From Candidatus Aceula meridiana (lineage in GTDB: Bacteria; Omnitrophota; Gorgyraeia; Zapsychrales; Aceulaceae): a stretch of DNA of 60,247 nucleotides. The stretch covers positions 1-60,247 of the forward strand of contig JAVCDE010000011.1 in the NCBI GenBank assembly GCA_030765185.1, written 5' to 3'. Under the pieces are notes generated by a model. The model was not told the origin of the DNA and ran no database searches. It was given only the letters and a program-made list of their open reading frames with translations. The translations under genes and the position numbers were made by a program. Below, one piece after another: positions 1-7,201 of the stretch. Each line of letters starts with the position of its first letter. Position 1 is the first letter of the stretch.

Positions 1-1
1 G

Positions 2-316
2 AAAGAAGAATATGATTCAGATAGATGCTGCGGGTATTTTGATGAGGACGCCTGCCCTTTGCCAGATTGTGGTGTCCATAAAACAGCGGAAGAATGCTGT
101 GACGATTGGAAAGACAGATGTGTTTGGATTAGTGACTATCATCTAACAAGCTGTAGCGCAAGCGGCGCTCCACAATTTTCTTGCAAGTCAAAGACGTTTG
201 GCATACTAAGATGTCAAAGCATTGATTTTTCGGAGTGCTGCTGTATTGTTTCAATAGGAGCAAAGGATCCGCCTTGTCCTACGTGCGATGACGCACCGAA
301 TCCACTGCATCCGTAA
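2..316 (+). CDS. C-terminal part of a cysteine-rich protein (cut by window start)
   Basis: The frame is open from base 2 to the TAA at 314-316, so the true start lies left of the window. The 104 visible residues contain many cysteines, several as adjacent pairs or triplets (RCCGY, EECCDDW, ECCCIV), and no membrane segment. Vicinal cysteine pairs of this style recur in the TadE-like and TadG-like proteins at 13703 and 15918, so this is probably another secreted, disulfide-rich component of the same pilus locus. I do not recognise a family. The coding assignment is reasonably safe from composition and from the clean gap before the next promoter; the function is unknown. Confidence 0.6.
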   Translation, partial: KEEYDSDRCCGYFDEDACPLPDCGVHKTAEECCDDWKDRCVWISDYHLTSCSASGAPQFSCKSKTFGILRCQSIDFSECCCIVSIGAKDPPCPTCDDAPNPLHP

Positions 317-341
317 GCACAAAAAATTTTGCAGAAACCTC

Positions 342-370
342 TTGTTTTAAAATCTGTTCCCTTTTATAAT
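342..370 (+). promoter_or_regulatory. Sigma70-type promoter for the Tad locus
   Basis: TTGTTT at 342-347 and a perfect TATAAT at 365-370 are separated by 17 bases. Transcription would start near 377, giving a leader of about 35 bases before the GGAGG ribosome site at 401-405. It lies just after the previous stop codon, so it would start the ppiC-cpaB-cpaC transcript. Confidence 0.65.
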
Positions 371-412
371 CTATATATAAATAATTATATTTCAAATTAA
401 GGAGGAATGAAG

Positions 413-1333
413 GTGAGAAAACTTTATCCTGTTGTTGGTCTTTTTATATTTGTTTTAGTTTTTTCCGGATGTGACCAGATATCCGACATTTTAGGAGACT
501 ATTTTCCGTCGATGAAAAAAGAAAAAATCGTTGTTATTCCGACAGAGAAAAAAATTGCTGCAAAACCGACGATAATGACTAAAGACACGCTAGCCAAGGT
601 TGGCAGTTGGACGATTACTTTAGTGGAGTTTAACGAAAAACTAAAAAATCTTAAAGAAGTTTTGCCGGAGTATGATGGGAAGGACGTTGAAACAAAAAAA
701 CTTGTTTTAGAAGAACTTGTTCGTCAGCAGCTTTTGGTTAAGGCCGCGGAAGAAAAAGGAATTCAAAATAAAAAAGAAATTAAAGCCGCCATGGACGAAT
801 TTCGAAAAACTTTGCTTGTCAGAGAACTCGCCGTTCAATTAACAGAAAATGTCAAAGCCACCGAACAAGACGCTAAAGATTTTTATGCAGAAAACGAAGA
901 CATGTTTCGCGAAGTTCCGCAATGGCGTATCCGTGAAATCCTCGTTCCTGATGAAGCCAAGGCTAAAGAGCTTTTGATTGGCCTTTTGCAGGGAGAAGAT
1001 TTTGCTACTCTTGCGACAGCAAATTCTATTACTACTTCGGCTGCTAACGGTGGTGACATAGGGTTTGTTTCTGAGTTTGCAGATCCACAAGTACAAAACA
1101 TGGTCTTTTCTCTTGAGCCTGGCTCAACGAGCAGCGTCTTTAAAGGCGAAAAAGGCTATTATATTATTAAGCTTGAAGAACAAAAAGGTGGAGAACTCCA
1201 GCCTCTTGAAACTGTCAAGCAAGAACTTATTGAAGGCCTCACGGCCATGAAACAGCAGGAAGCAGTCGTTGGGTATATTGAAAAATTAAAATCTCAAACG
1301 GATGTTCAAATTAATGAGGACCTTTTAAAGTAA
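413..1333 (+). CDS. Parvulin-type peptidyl-prolyl isomerase lipoprotein (SurA/PpiC-like)
   Basis: This is probably a periplasmic chaperone with prolyl isomerase activity, tethered as a lipoprotein. The N-terminus has a short basic stretch, a hydrophobic run and a lipobox-like VFSGC, so cleavage before Cys is expected. Residues about 60-150 form a helical SurA-like N-terminal region (LxxLVRQQLLVKAAEEKG). Residues about 170-260 are a PpiC/rotamase domain with the typical WRIREIL start, GGDIGFV core and GYYIIKL end. I place the start at GTG 413 because GGAGG (401-405) lies 7 bases upstream of it; the in-frame ATG at 407 leaves only one base of spacing. It is the first gene after the promoter and runs directly into cpaB, suggesting it helps fold the secretin or the many secreted pilus proteins. 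Confidence 0.85.
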   Translation: MRKLYPVVGLFIFVLVFSGCDQISDILGDYFPSMKKEKIVVIPTEKKIAAKPTIMTKDTLAKVGSWTITLVEFNEKLKNLKEVLPEYDGKDVETKKLVLEELVRQQLLVKAAEEKGIQNKKEIKAAMDEFRKTLLVRELAVQLTENVKATEQDAKDFYAENEDMFREVPQWRIREILVPDEAKAKELLIGLLQGEDFATLATANSITTSAANGGDIGFVSEFADPQVQNMVFSLEPGSTSSVFKGEKGYYIIKLEEQKGGELQPLETVKQELIEGLTAMKQQEAVVGYIEKLKSQTDVQINEDLLK

Positions 1334-1343
1334 GAGGAGTTTT

Positions 1344-2192
1344 ATGCCGGTTGATTTAAAAAAGATCGACAAGAAAAAAGCAGGCATTATCATTGTTGCT
1401 ATTGTTGCTGGGCTTGGGGCAGTAGCGTTAACAAACAATTATATTAATTCACAGGTTTCGCAAGGGGCTAATCCGGAAGCTATTGAACAGATGATGGGAA
1501 AAATTCAGCAGCTGGAACAAAACGACCAAGCTCTTTATGAAAAGCAGAAGGCAGCTGCCCAGCAGCTGAGCCAACAAATAAGCGCTGTCGCCCAGCAAAG
1601 GGCTCAGAGCCCGACTCGAGAATCAGGAGAAAAATCTCCTGTTGCCGACTCCTTGGCCTTAAGAACTCCTTCGAACAAAAGAGCTATTACCATTCAGATT
1701 CAAACGCTTTCTGCTGTCGGAGGGCTTTTGAATCCTGGAGATTATGTCGATATTTTGGCCCATCTTGATATTCCTTTAGATTTAGAGAATCCAGCGCAAG
1801 CATTTAAAACAATTGTTACGTTGTTTCAGCACGTTCAGATTTTGGCAATAGGGACAAATGTTAGCCAGCCATCAGATTTTGAGAGTCATCAAAAAGCTGG
1901 CAGTCTTCCGATTACTTTTGCCGTTGATCCGCAGCAAGCGGAGCTTTTAACTTTTGCGGAAAAAAACGGAAAGCTTCAGCTTATTTTAAGAAGTCCGGAA
2001 GAAGACCTTTCTTATCAAGTCGAACCAGCAAACTGGGGGTCGCTAGAAAAATATTTGCAAGAAACTCAAGGGATCGATATTAATGCGCCTGCAGAGCCTA
2101 ATCAGCCTAAAAAGAAAACGGCTACTCCTAAAAGAACACCTGCTCGCAGTATTCAGGTTATCCGCGCAGGAAAACCTGACGGCGGGAAATAA
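1344..2192 (+). CDS. cpaB: Flp pilus assembly protein CpaB/RcpC
   Basis: CpaB is a periplasmic Tad pilus protein thought to work with the secretin. Residues 11-30 form one membrane anchor (AGIIIVAIVAGLGAVAL). Residues about 45-85 are a Gln/Ala-rich coiled coil. The C-terminal half carries the CpaB/RcpC signature (ADSLALRTP, then ITIQIQTLSAVGGLLNPGDYVDILAHL in two adjacent blocks) and extends to a basic, Pro/Lys-rich tail. The usual complete N-terminal SAF half is not obvious, so this is a somewhat shortened version of the family. AGAGG lies a few bases before ATG 1344, and the gene starts 10 bases after the previous stop, consistent with one operon. Confidence 0.85.
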   Translation: MPVDLKKIDKKKAGIIIVAIVAGLGAVALTNNYINSQVSQGANPEAIEQMMGKIQQLEQNDQALYEKQKAAAQQLSQQISAVAQQRAQSPTRESGEKSPVADSLALRTPSNKRAITIQIQTLSAVGGLLNPGDYVDILAHLDIPLDLENPAQAFKTIVTLFQHVQILAIGTNVSQPSDFESHQKAGSLPITFAVDPQQAELLTFAEKNGKLQLILRSPEEDLSYQVEPANWGSLEKYLQETQGIDINAPAEPNQPKKKTATPKRTPARSIQVIRAGKPDGGK

Positions 2193-2204
2193 CACAAAAT
2201 TATT

Positions 2205-3881
2205 ATGACTCACAAACAGTTTAATTCTCGACAGAAGACTATCGCACTATTTCAAATTGTCTTTTTATTTATGTTTGTTTCGCTTGTTTTTTCTGCTTCT
2301 CCCTCCGAGAGGTACCTTACCAGCGAATCTGGAGAAATCCGTATGATCGTCGGAGATGTTCAAACTGTTTGGACTAAAGAGCTTACCCGCGTTTCGATTA
2401 CTAATCCTGAAGTAGCTGATGTTTTAGAAGTTGCTTCATCGGAGATTTCTCTTCTAGGCAAGAGGCCCGGAAAAACTGAACTTTTTGTTTGGGACAAGAC
2501 AGGCAAGCGATCGGTGCGCATTTGGGTTTTTAAAGAAACCCTAGAGCTTGTCGAGATGCGAATACAAGAACTTTTAAGAACGATAAAAATTGAAAACTTA
2601 ATGCTTGCAAGAAATGAGATGGAAGGAAAAATTGTTATTTCTGGGGAACTTGAAGAGAAAAAGCTTAAAGAATACAACCAGATTATCGAACCCTTTTCTG
2701 AAAGCATCATTAATTTAGTCCAAGAGCAAGAAGAAATTGAACTTGTTGAGATTGACGTACAAGTTGTTGAGATGAGCTCTTCTTATTTTCAGAACCTTGG
2801 CATCTCTTGGGCAAATAGCGATGGAGATAATAATCTTAATTGGAATGAAACGCTTCCGGACCTTCAACCAGGGCTAAAAGATTTTTTTAAGATAGGAGGC
2901 TTTACTAGAACTTCTTCTATTCAAGCAAGCGTTAATGCCCTTGTTACTCAAGGAAAAGCCAAAGTTCTTTCGCGCCCTAAACTCGTTGTTAAAAGCGGAG
3001 AAGATGCCTCTTTTCACGTGGGGGGGGAAATTCCTATTAGAACAACAACTATTTCTAGTGAAGGAACTGTAGAAAATATTACTTTTAAAACTTATGGGGT
3101 CGACCTTAATATTAAAGCTACGGTTAAAAACGATAAGAGCATCGACATAGATCTTAATGTTGATATTTCAGATATCGATGCCTCTAACAAAGCTGGGGAT
3201 GTTGTTGCTTATACGAATAGAACAGCAGCAACAAAGCTATTTTTAGATAACAAACAGACAGTTGTTTTAGCCGGGTTTATTAAAGAAAATAGGGCCGAAA
3301 CGATTAGCCGCATTCCCTTTTTAAGCGACATTCCTATCTTAGGCGCTTTATTTCGAAACAAGACAACAGATCCTGACAACTCGACAGAGCTTTTTATCAC
3401 CTTGACGCCTACAATTATTGCGCGAAGAGGAGAAGAAGAATCTCAAAAAGATGAAAAAGGAGTTGTAAAAGAGCAAACAGTTGAAGAAATTGTTGCCGGG
3501 CTCAATTTAGATGCGGATAAAAAGGAAGACAAAAAAGAAGCCCAAGCTTCTAAGCCTCCTGAGCCAATTTATCAGTCAGCATCTGTTCCAGGCAACCTGG
3601 CTTCGTATGTGCGCCGCATACAGGAAAAGATTGCTAAAAAATTAATCTATCCTCAAGCGGCTAAGGACGATAATCAGCAAGGACAGGTTGTTTTAGATGT
3701 TTCTGTGCATAAGGACGGAGGCCTTTTATTAGCTTCTGTCCGAGAGTCTTCCGGGCACACCCTCTTAGATGAAGCAGCACTACAAACAGCCAGACAAAAT
3801 TCGCCATACGGACACTTCCCCGAATTGATTAGCGCAGAAAAGCTGACCATTACCATCCCTATTGTTTATCGGCTTGAATAA
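2205..3881 (+). CDS. cpaC: Tad pilus secretin CpaC/RcpA with a C-terminal TonB-type domain
   Basis: This should form the outer-membrane ring through which the Flp pilus passes. Order: signal peptide (residues about 10-31, ending near FSAS), a pilus N-terminal domain (about 37-107, with GKTELFVW), a BON-like segment (about 125-170), and the secretin core (about 245-405) with AKVLSRPKLVV, GGEIPI, a VVLAGFI strand and IPFLSDIPILGALF. After a charged linker, residues about 465-558 form an unexpected TonB C-terminal-like domain: KLIYPQAA, GQVVLDVSVHKDG, SSGHTLLDEAAL and a Pro/Tyr end. This domain is not part of standard CpaC and may bind an inner-membrane or outer-membrane partner. The start ATG has no strong ribosome site; the gap after cpaB is only 12 bases, so coupling is likely. 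Confidence 0.88.
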   Translation: MTHKQFNSRQKTIALFQIVFLFMFVSLVFSASPSERYLTSESGEIRMIVGDVQTVWTKELTRVSITNPEVADVLEVASSEISLLGKRPGKTELFVWDKTGKRSVRIWVFKETLELVEMRIQELLRTIKIENLMLARNEMEGKIVISGELEEKKLKEYNQIIEPFSESIINLVQEQEEIELVEIDVQVVEMSSSYFQNLGISWANSDGDNNLNWNETLPDLQPGLKDFFKIGGFTRTSSIQASVNALVTQGKAKVLSRPKLVVKSGEDASFHVGGEIPIRTTTISSEGTVENITFKTYGVDLNIKATVKNDKSIDIDLNVDISDIDASNKAGDVVAYTNRTAATKLFLDNKQTVVLAGFIKENRAETISRIPFLSDIPILGALFRNKTTDPDNSTELFITLTPTIIARRGEEESQKDEKGVVKEQTVEEIVAGLNLDADKKEDKKEAQASKPPEPIYQSASVPGNLASYVRRIQEKIAKKLIYPQAAKDDNQQGQVVLDVSVHKDGGLLLASVRESSGHTLLDEAALQTARQNSPYGHFPELISAEKLTITIPIVYRLE

Positions 3882-3885
3882 AGAA

Positions 3886-3913
3886 TTGATTTTTTGTGAT
3901 ATTTTGCTATAAA
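3886..3913 (+). promoter_or_regulatory. Possible promoter before the cpaE-cpaF fusion gene
   Basis: TTGATT at 3886-3891 and TATAAA at 3908-3913 are separated by 16 bases, in the 77-base gap between the secretin and the ATPase fusion gene. This gap is long compared with the others in the operon. AT-rich DNA gives such matches by chance, so confidence is modest. Confidence 0.4.
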
Positions 3914-3958
3914 GATAAAAAGAAATTTAATCTCGGGTTATTATATTAAATAAATTAT

Positions 3959-6121
3959 ATGAGCGCAAACTCCATAGTTGTTTTTAGCACCAAAGGTGGC
4001 GTTGGAAAAACTTTTACGGCTGTCAACCTTGCTGTTAGCCTAAGTTTAAAGAAGAAAAAAGTTCTTCTTCTTGATTTTGATTTACAAGCGACCAATGACC
4101 TTGCCCGCATGATCAACATAAAAACCGGCCGTTCTATCGTCGACATTTTGACAAGCGGAGAGGCTCTTGAAAAAATTGAGATTATCAAAAAGCAAATTGT
4201 CCGTCACTCCTCCGGCATTGATTTTTTGGCTTGTGTTTCTCACATTAACCAAGTTCCTCAAATTGAACAAGAAAAGATTAAACTTTTTTTAAAGCACATT
4301 TCTTCTGCTTACGATTACATTGTGGTTGACGGAGGCAGGGCATTTACGGAAACCTTGATTACAGTTTTTGATAATTCTAATTTGATTTTACTTGTGACGA
4401 CTCCTGATGTTTTGGCTGTTTATCAAGCCAAGAATTCTCTCACTGTTTTAGAAAGCCTACATTTTCCAACCCAAATTATTAAACTAGTTTTAAATCGGTC
4501 GCAAAGCCGCGGAGGCGTTGCTTGGCAGGAGGTCCGTTCTGCTCTTCCGTGCGAAATTTTTGCCCAGATTCCTTCAGATGGGCGAGCCGTAGGTCTTGCC
4601 CTAAACAGAGGTGTTCCGTGTGTCATTGACGGCCCAGATAGCGCAACTTCAGAGGCTTTTTTTAAGATTGCGGATAACCTTTTAAAAGGAAAAGATATTT
4701 TTATGCAAGGCACTGATGTTGCTAAAGTTAGGACAATTACAGGTGCAGGACAAGACGATAATTTTTGGGAAAAATTTGGCATTTCTCAGCAGTCTATGGA
4801 AAGTCAAGAAGTTATGGCTGTTGTCAAAGAAACAGACGATATCATAAAGTTAAAGCAAGCTGTTCATGACAAGCTGGTTGACAAAATGAACTTAGGATCC
4901 CTTACAAGCGATGCTTTAAGCGATCCGGCACAAGCAAAAAAAATTCGTGAAAGCACTGAAAAAATTATTGGAGATCTTTTAGCAGAAGAAGCCGGCGCAG
5001 TTATTTCTTCTCATGAAGAACGTCGCCACTTAGTTAAAGAAATTGCCGATGAAACGTTAGGCTTAGGTCCTTTAGAGGAGTTTTTAGCCGACCCGGATGT
5101 TACAGATATCATGGTCAACAACAAGGATGAGCTATATATAGAGAAAAAAGGAAAGATTGTGTTAACGCAAAAAAAATTTATTTCTAACAGCCAAATCCGA
5201 TCGACCATTGAGCGCATCATTGCTCCTCTAGGAAGGCGCATTGATGAGTCGGTTCCTATGGTTGATGCCCGTCTTCCTGATGGCTCGCGTATTAATGCAA
5301 TTATTCCACCCTTGTCTCTAAGAGGGCCGATGCTAACTATCCGCAAGTTTTCCAAAGAGCGTATTACCGTTGAGGATCTTTTACATACTTATCATACGCT
5401 TTCACAGCCTATTGTGGATTTTTTAAAAGCAACTGTTGCGTGTCGAAAAAATATTATTATTTCTGGAGGAACTGGCTCTGGAAAAACAACGCTTTTAAAC
5501 ATTATTTCTTCTTTTATTTCCGACGAGGAGCGTATTTTGACGATTGAAGATGCCGCTGAGCTACAGTTAAGACAAAGGCATTGGGGGCGATTGGAGTCTC
5601 GCCCTGCTAACGTTGAAGGAAAAGGAGCCATCACAATCCGTGACCTTTTTGTCAACTCTCTTCGTATGCGGCCTGACAGGATTGTCATCGGTGAGTGCCG
5701 CGGGCCTGAAATTTTAGACATGTTGCAGGCGATGAACACCGGCCATGACGGATCAATGACAACCTTGCATGCGAATTCAACACGTGATGTTTTAGTTCGC
5801 ATGAGTACGATGATTTTGCTTAGTGGCCTTGACCTTCCTTTGAGGGCTATTTATGAAATGATTTCAACCGCTATTGATGTTGTAGTGCATGTTGCTCGTC
5901 TTTCTGATGGTTCTCGTAAAATTACAGGTGTTACAGAAATCGTTGGCCTTGACAACGAGAGAGATATTATTTTAAAAGATATCTTTTGTTTTCATCAAAC
6001 AGGGATCGCCGAAGGCGGAAAAGTTTTAGGAGACTTTAAGGCTACCGGATATATCCCGCAATGCTATGAAGATTTTATTACAAGAGGTATCCACGTCGAT
6101 AAGAGTATTTTTAATAAATAG
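3959..6121 (+). CDS. cpaF: Fused CpaE/TadZ-like ParA ATPase and CpaF/TadA pilus motor ATPase
   Basis: Residues 1 to about 250 are a ParA/MinD-type ATPase: deviant Walker A KGGVGKT at 12-18, LLLDFDLQATND after it, VVDGG near 115, and LNRSQS further on, as in CpaE/TadZ localisation factors but without their N-terminal receiver-like domain. After a linker, residues about 265-720 are a full-length CpaF/TadA secretion ATPase: GPLEEFLADPDVTDIMVN, Walker A GGTGSGKT at 503-510, RPDRIVIGECRG, and MTTLHANS as the His box. These are normally two adjacent genes; the frame here is continuous with no internal stop, so they are one 720-residue polypeptide that would place the localisation factor in the motor at a 1:1 ratio. 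No clear ribosome site precedes ATG 3959. Confidence 0.9.
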   Translation: MSANSIVVFSTKGGVGKTFTAVNLAVSLSLKKKKVLLLDFDLQATNDLARMINIKTGRSIVDILTSGEALEKIEIIKKQIVRHSSGIDFLACVSHINQVPQIEQEKIKLFLKHISSAYDYIVVDGGRAFTETLITVFDNSNLILLVTTPDVLAVYQAKNSLTVLESLHFPTQIIKLVLNRSQSRGGVAWQEVRSALPCEIFAQIPSDGRAVGLALNRGVPCVIDGPDSATSEAFFKIADNLLKGKDIFMQGTDVAKVRTITGAGQDDNFWEKFGISQQSMESQEVMAVVKETDDIIKLKQAVHDKLVDKMNLGSLTSDALSDPAQAKKIRESTEKIIGDLLAEEAGAVISSHEERRHLVKEIADETLGLGPLEEFLADPDVTDIMVNNKDELYIEKKGKIVLTQKKFISNSQIRSTIERIIAPLGRRIDESVPMVDARLPDGSRINAIIPPLSLRGPMLTIRKFSKERITVEDLLHTYHTLSQPIVDFLKATVACRKNIIISGGTGSGKTTLLNIISSFISDEERILTIEDAAELQLRQRHWGRLESRPANVEGKGAITIRDLFVNSLRMRPDRIVIGECRGPEILDMLQAMNTGHDGSMTTLHANSTRDVLVRMSTMILLSGLDLPLRAIYEMISTAIDVVVHVARLSDGSRKITGVTEIVGLDNERDIILKDIFCFHQTGIAEGGKVLGDFKATGYIPQCYEDFITRGIHVDKSIFNK

Positions 6122-6151
6122 AACGCTCTTCTTTCTAAAAGATCTTACTTG

Positions 6152-6496
6152 ATGAAAATCATCAACTTGACTCAAAAAAATATTTTATCTGATTCAGCTT
6201 TATCGGCAGATGGATTTTTTGCCCGCGCGAAAGGCCTGTTGGGTAAAAAAAATCTTGATAAAGGAGAAGCCCTGGTCATTTCTCACTGTCAATCGATTCA
6301 TATGTTTTTTATGCAGTTTGCCATCGACGCGGTTTTTGTTAGCAGAGATAATGTTGTCGTCGGGCTATGCAAAAATATAAAACCTTTTCGATTAAGCCCT
6401 ATCTTTTTAAAGGCGAGTTTTGCTATTGAGCTTCCTTCCGGGGTGGTTAATTCTACGCAAACCCATCTCGGGGACAAGATTTCAATCGAGGAGTAG
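6152..6496 (+). CDS. DUF192 family protein
   Basis: This small protein of 114 residues matches the DUF192 family: ARAKGLLGKKNL near the start, a conserved CQSIHMFFMQFAIDAVFV centre and ELPSGVV near the end. DUF192 genes are often found beside Tad/Flp pilus genes, and the function remains unknown. The family is usually secreted or lipidated, but I see no signal peptide here. A TTG at 6149 is also in frame directly before the ATG; I prefer ATG 6152. It follows the cpaE-cpaF gene by 30 bases and probably closes that transcript, since the next gene runs the opposite way. Confidence 0.8.
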   Translation: MKIINLTQKNILSDSALSADGFFARAKGLLGKKNLDKGEALVISHCQSIHMFFMQFAIDAVFVSRDNVVVGLCKNIKPFRLSPIFLKASFAIELPSGVVNSTQTHLGDKISIEE

Positions 6497-6503
6497 ACAC
6501 TTC

Positions 6504-6734
6504 TTATATTTGATCGTAAGTGCTGGCGCCGTTATCAACGCTATCGAGCCATTGTTTGCAGTGCCGGCAGATGTGGGCTTCTTTAAGGATTTTTTTCCCG
6601 CAGAAAAAACATTTCTTTTTATCTAAACTTTTAAATTCTGTCTCGATAATTGTATCAATAATAAACTGCTCGCAATGCGGGCATTTCTTAATTTTTTCTT
6701 CCAAGACCTCAAAGCAATAGGGACATTTAATCAT
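6504..6734 (-). CDS. Double zinc-ribbon protein
   Basis: The 76 residues contain four CxxC pairs: CPYC at 4-7, CPHC at 18-21, CFFC at 42-45 and CRHC at 56-59, that is, two zinc ribbons joined by a short helix. Small proteins of this kind are often nucleic-acid or protein-binding adaptors; the partner cannot be told. A longer frame begins upstream, but the start at 6734 is supported by AAGGA about 8 bases before it on the minus strand and by the zinc ribbon beginning at once (MIKCPYC). It is convergent with the DUF192 gene, with only 7 bases between the stop codons, and interrupts the otherwise one-directional pilus locus. Confidence 0.7.
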   Translation of the reverse strand: MIKCPYCFEVLEEKIKKCPHCEQFIIDTIIETEFKSLDKKKCFFCGKKILKEAHICRHCKQWLDSVDNGASTYDQI

Positions 6735-6794
6735 AACAAAAATCCTTTCGTTGTCTTTATGGTATATTGTGCCTTTTAATGGTAGGGTTGACAA

Positions 6795-6987
6795 GAAAAA
6801 TTTTAACCTAAAATTTTTATGATGAATTTTACATTTTTTGATATTTTACGATTTTTGTATTATGAAAATTTGAACCAAGGGAAGGCTTGGTTGGGGGGGG
6901 GGGGAGCCCCTAATCGTCTTCGAGAATTTAAGCCCTTCGGGCAGAGATTTCTAGTAAAAGATTTAGAGCTTAAAGTATTTTAAGCTC
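6795..6987. repeat. Gene-free stretch with three hairpins and a 12-G run
   Basis: No gene is visible from 6795 to the leader of the next gene. The stretch holds a stem AACCAAG/CTTGGTT (6873-6879 with 6886-6892) directly followed by twelve G (6893-6904), a small GCCC-ttc-GGGC hairpin (6932-6942), and a perfect 9-bp inverted repeat GAGCTTAAA/TTTAAGCTC (6966-6974 with 6979-6987) that ends against the -35 of the following promoter. The last could be an operator or a weak terminator without a good U-tract. The G-run is a likely site of replication slippage or sequencing error. Confidence 0.55.
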
Positions 6988-7016
6988 TTGCTGTCTATGT
7001 CAGGGTGGTATATAAT
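6988..7016 (+). promoter_or_regulatory. Sigma70-type promoter of the 7202 gene
   Basis: TTGCTG (6988-6993) and a perfect TATAAT (7011-7016) are separated by 17 bases. The predicted start near 7023 leaves a leader of about 180 bases before ATG 7202. A 9-bp inverted repeat abuts the -35 on its left, and two TTGGACA boxes lie at and just after the start point on its right, a layout suited to regulation. Confidence 0.6.
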
Positions 7017-7027
7017 AAAAAAGCTTT

Positions 7028-7050
7028 TTGGACAAAAACATTTTTGGACA
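7028..7050 (+). promoter_or_regulatory. Two direct TTGGACA boxes at the transcription start
   Basis: TTGGACA occurs at 7028-7034 and 7044-7050, each within the longer direct repeat TTTTTGGACA, 16 bases apart and thus about one and a half helical turns. The same core appears in either orientation in the control region of the giant gene. No regulator gene is identified in the window. Confidence 0.4.
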
Positions 7051-7052
7051 TT

Positions 7053-7165
7053 CAGTGAGCACTTAAGGTGCAAATCCTTAGCACTGTAATTTAGAAGGGC
7101 GAAAGGACTACTCCTTTTGCCCCACGAATGCGGGAGCGGCGAGACTAAATTCAACCTAACCTTTT
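7053..7165 (+). ncRNA. Structured 5-prime leader, faintly cobalamin-riboswitch-like
   Basis: The leader folds on paper into a nested hairpin (CAGTG 7053-7057 with CACTG 7082-7086; inside it TAAGG 7064-7068 with CCTTA 7076-7080) and a 10-bp hairpin (GGGCGAAAGG 7097-7106 with CCTTTTGCCC 7113-7122), followed by a GC-rich single-stranded stretch. GGTGCAAATCC (7067-7077), CACTGTAA and GCGGGAGCGGCG resemble pieces of the cobalamin riboswitch core, but the usual CCCGC segment and the closing B12 box are missing. I therefore call it a structured leader of unknown class. Alternatives are an RNA attached to a transposase-like gene, or a highly divergent riboswitch. Confidence 0.35.
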
Positions 7166-7201
7166 GTGTCCACTACGTTCTGCAAAAATTGGATTTCATT
7201 T

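Noticed and set aside
7067-7140. Cobalamin riboswitch
   Set aside because: Some core strings match, but the CCCGC segment and the closing B12 box are absent and the downstream gene is not a B12 gene; kept only as a structured leader.
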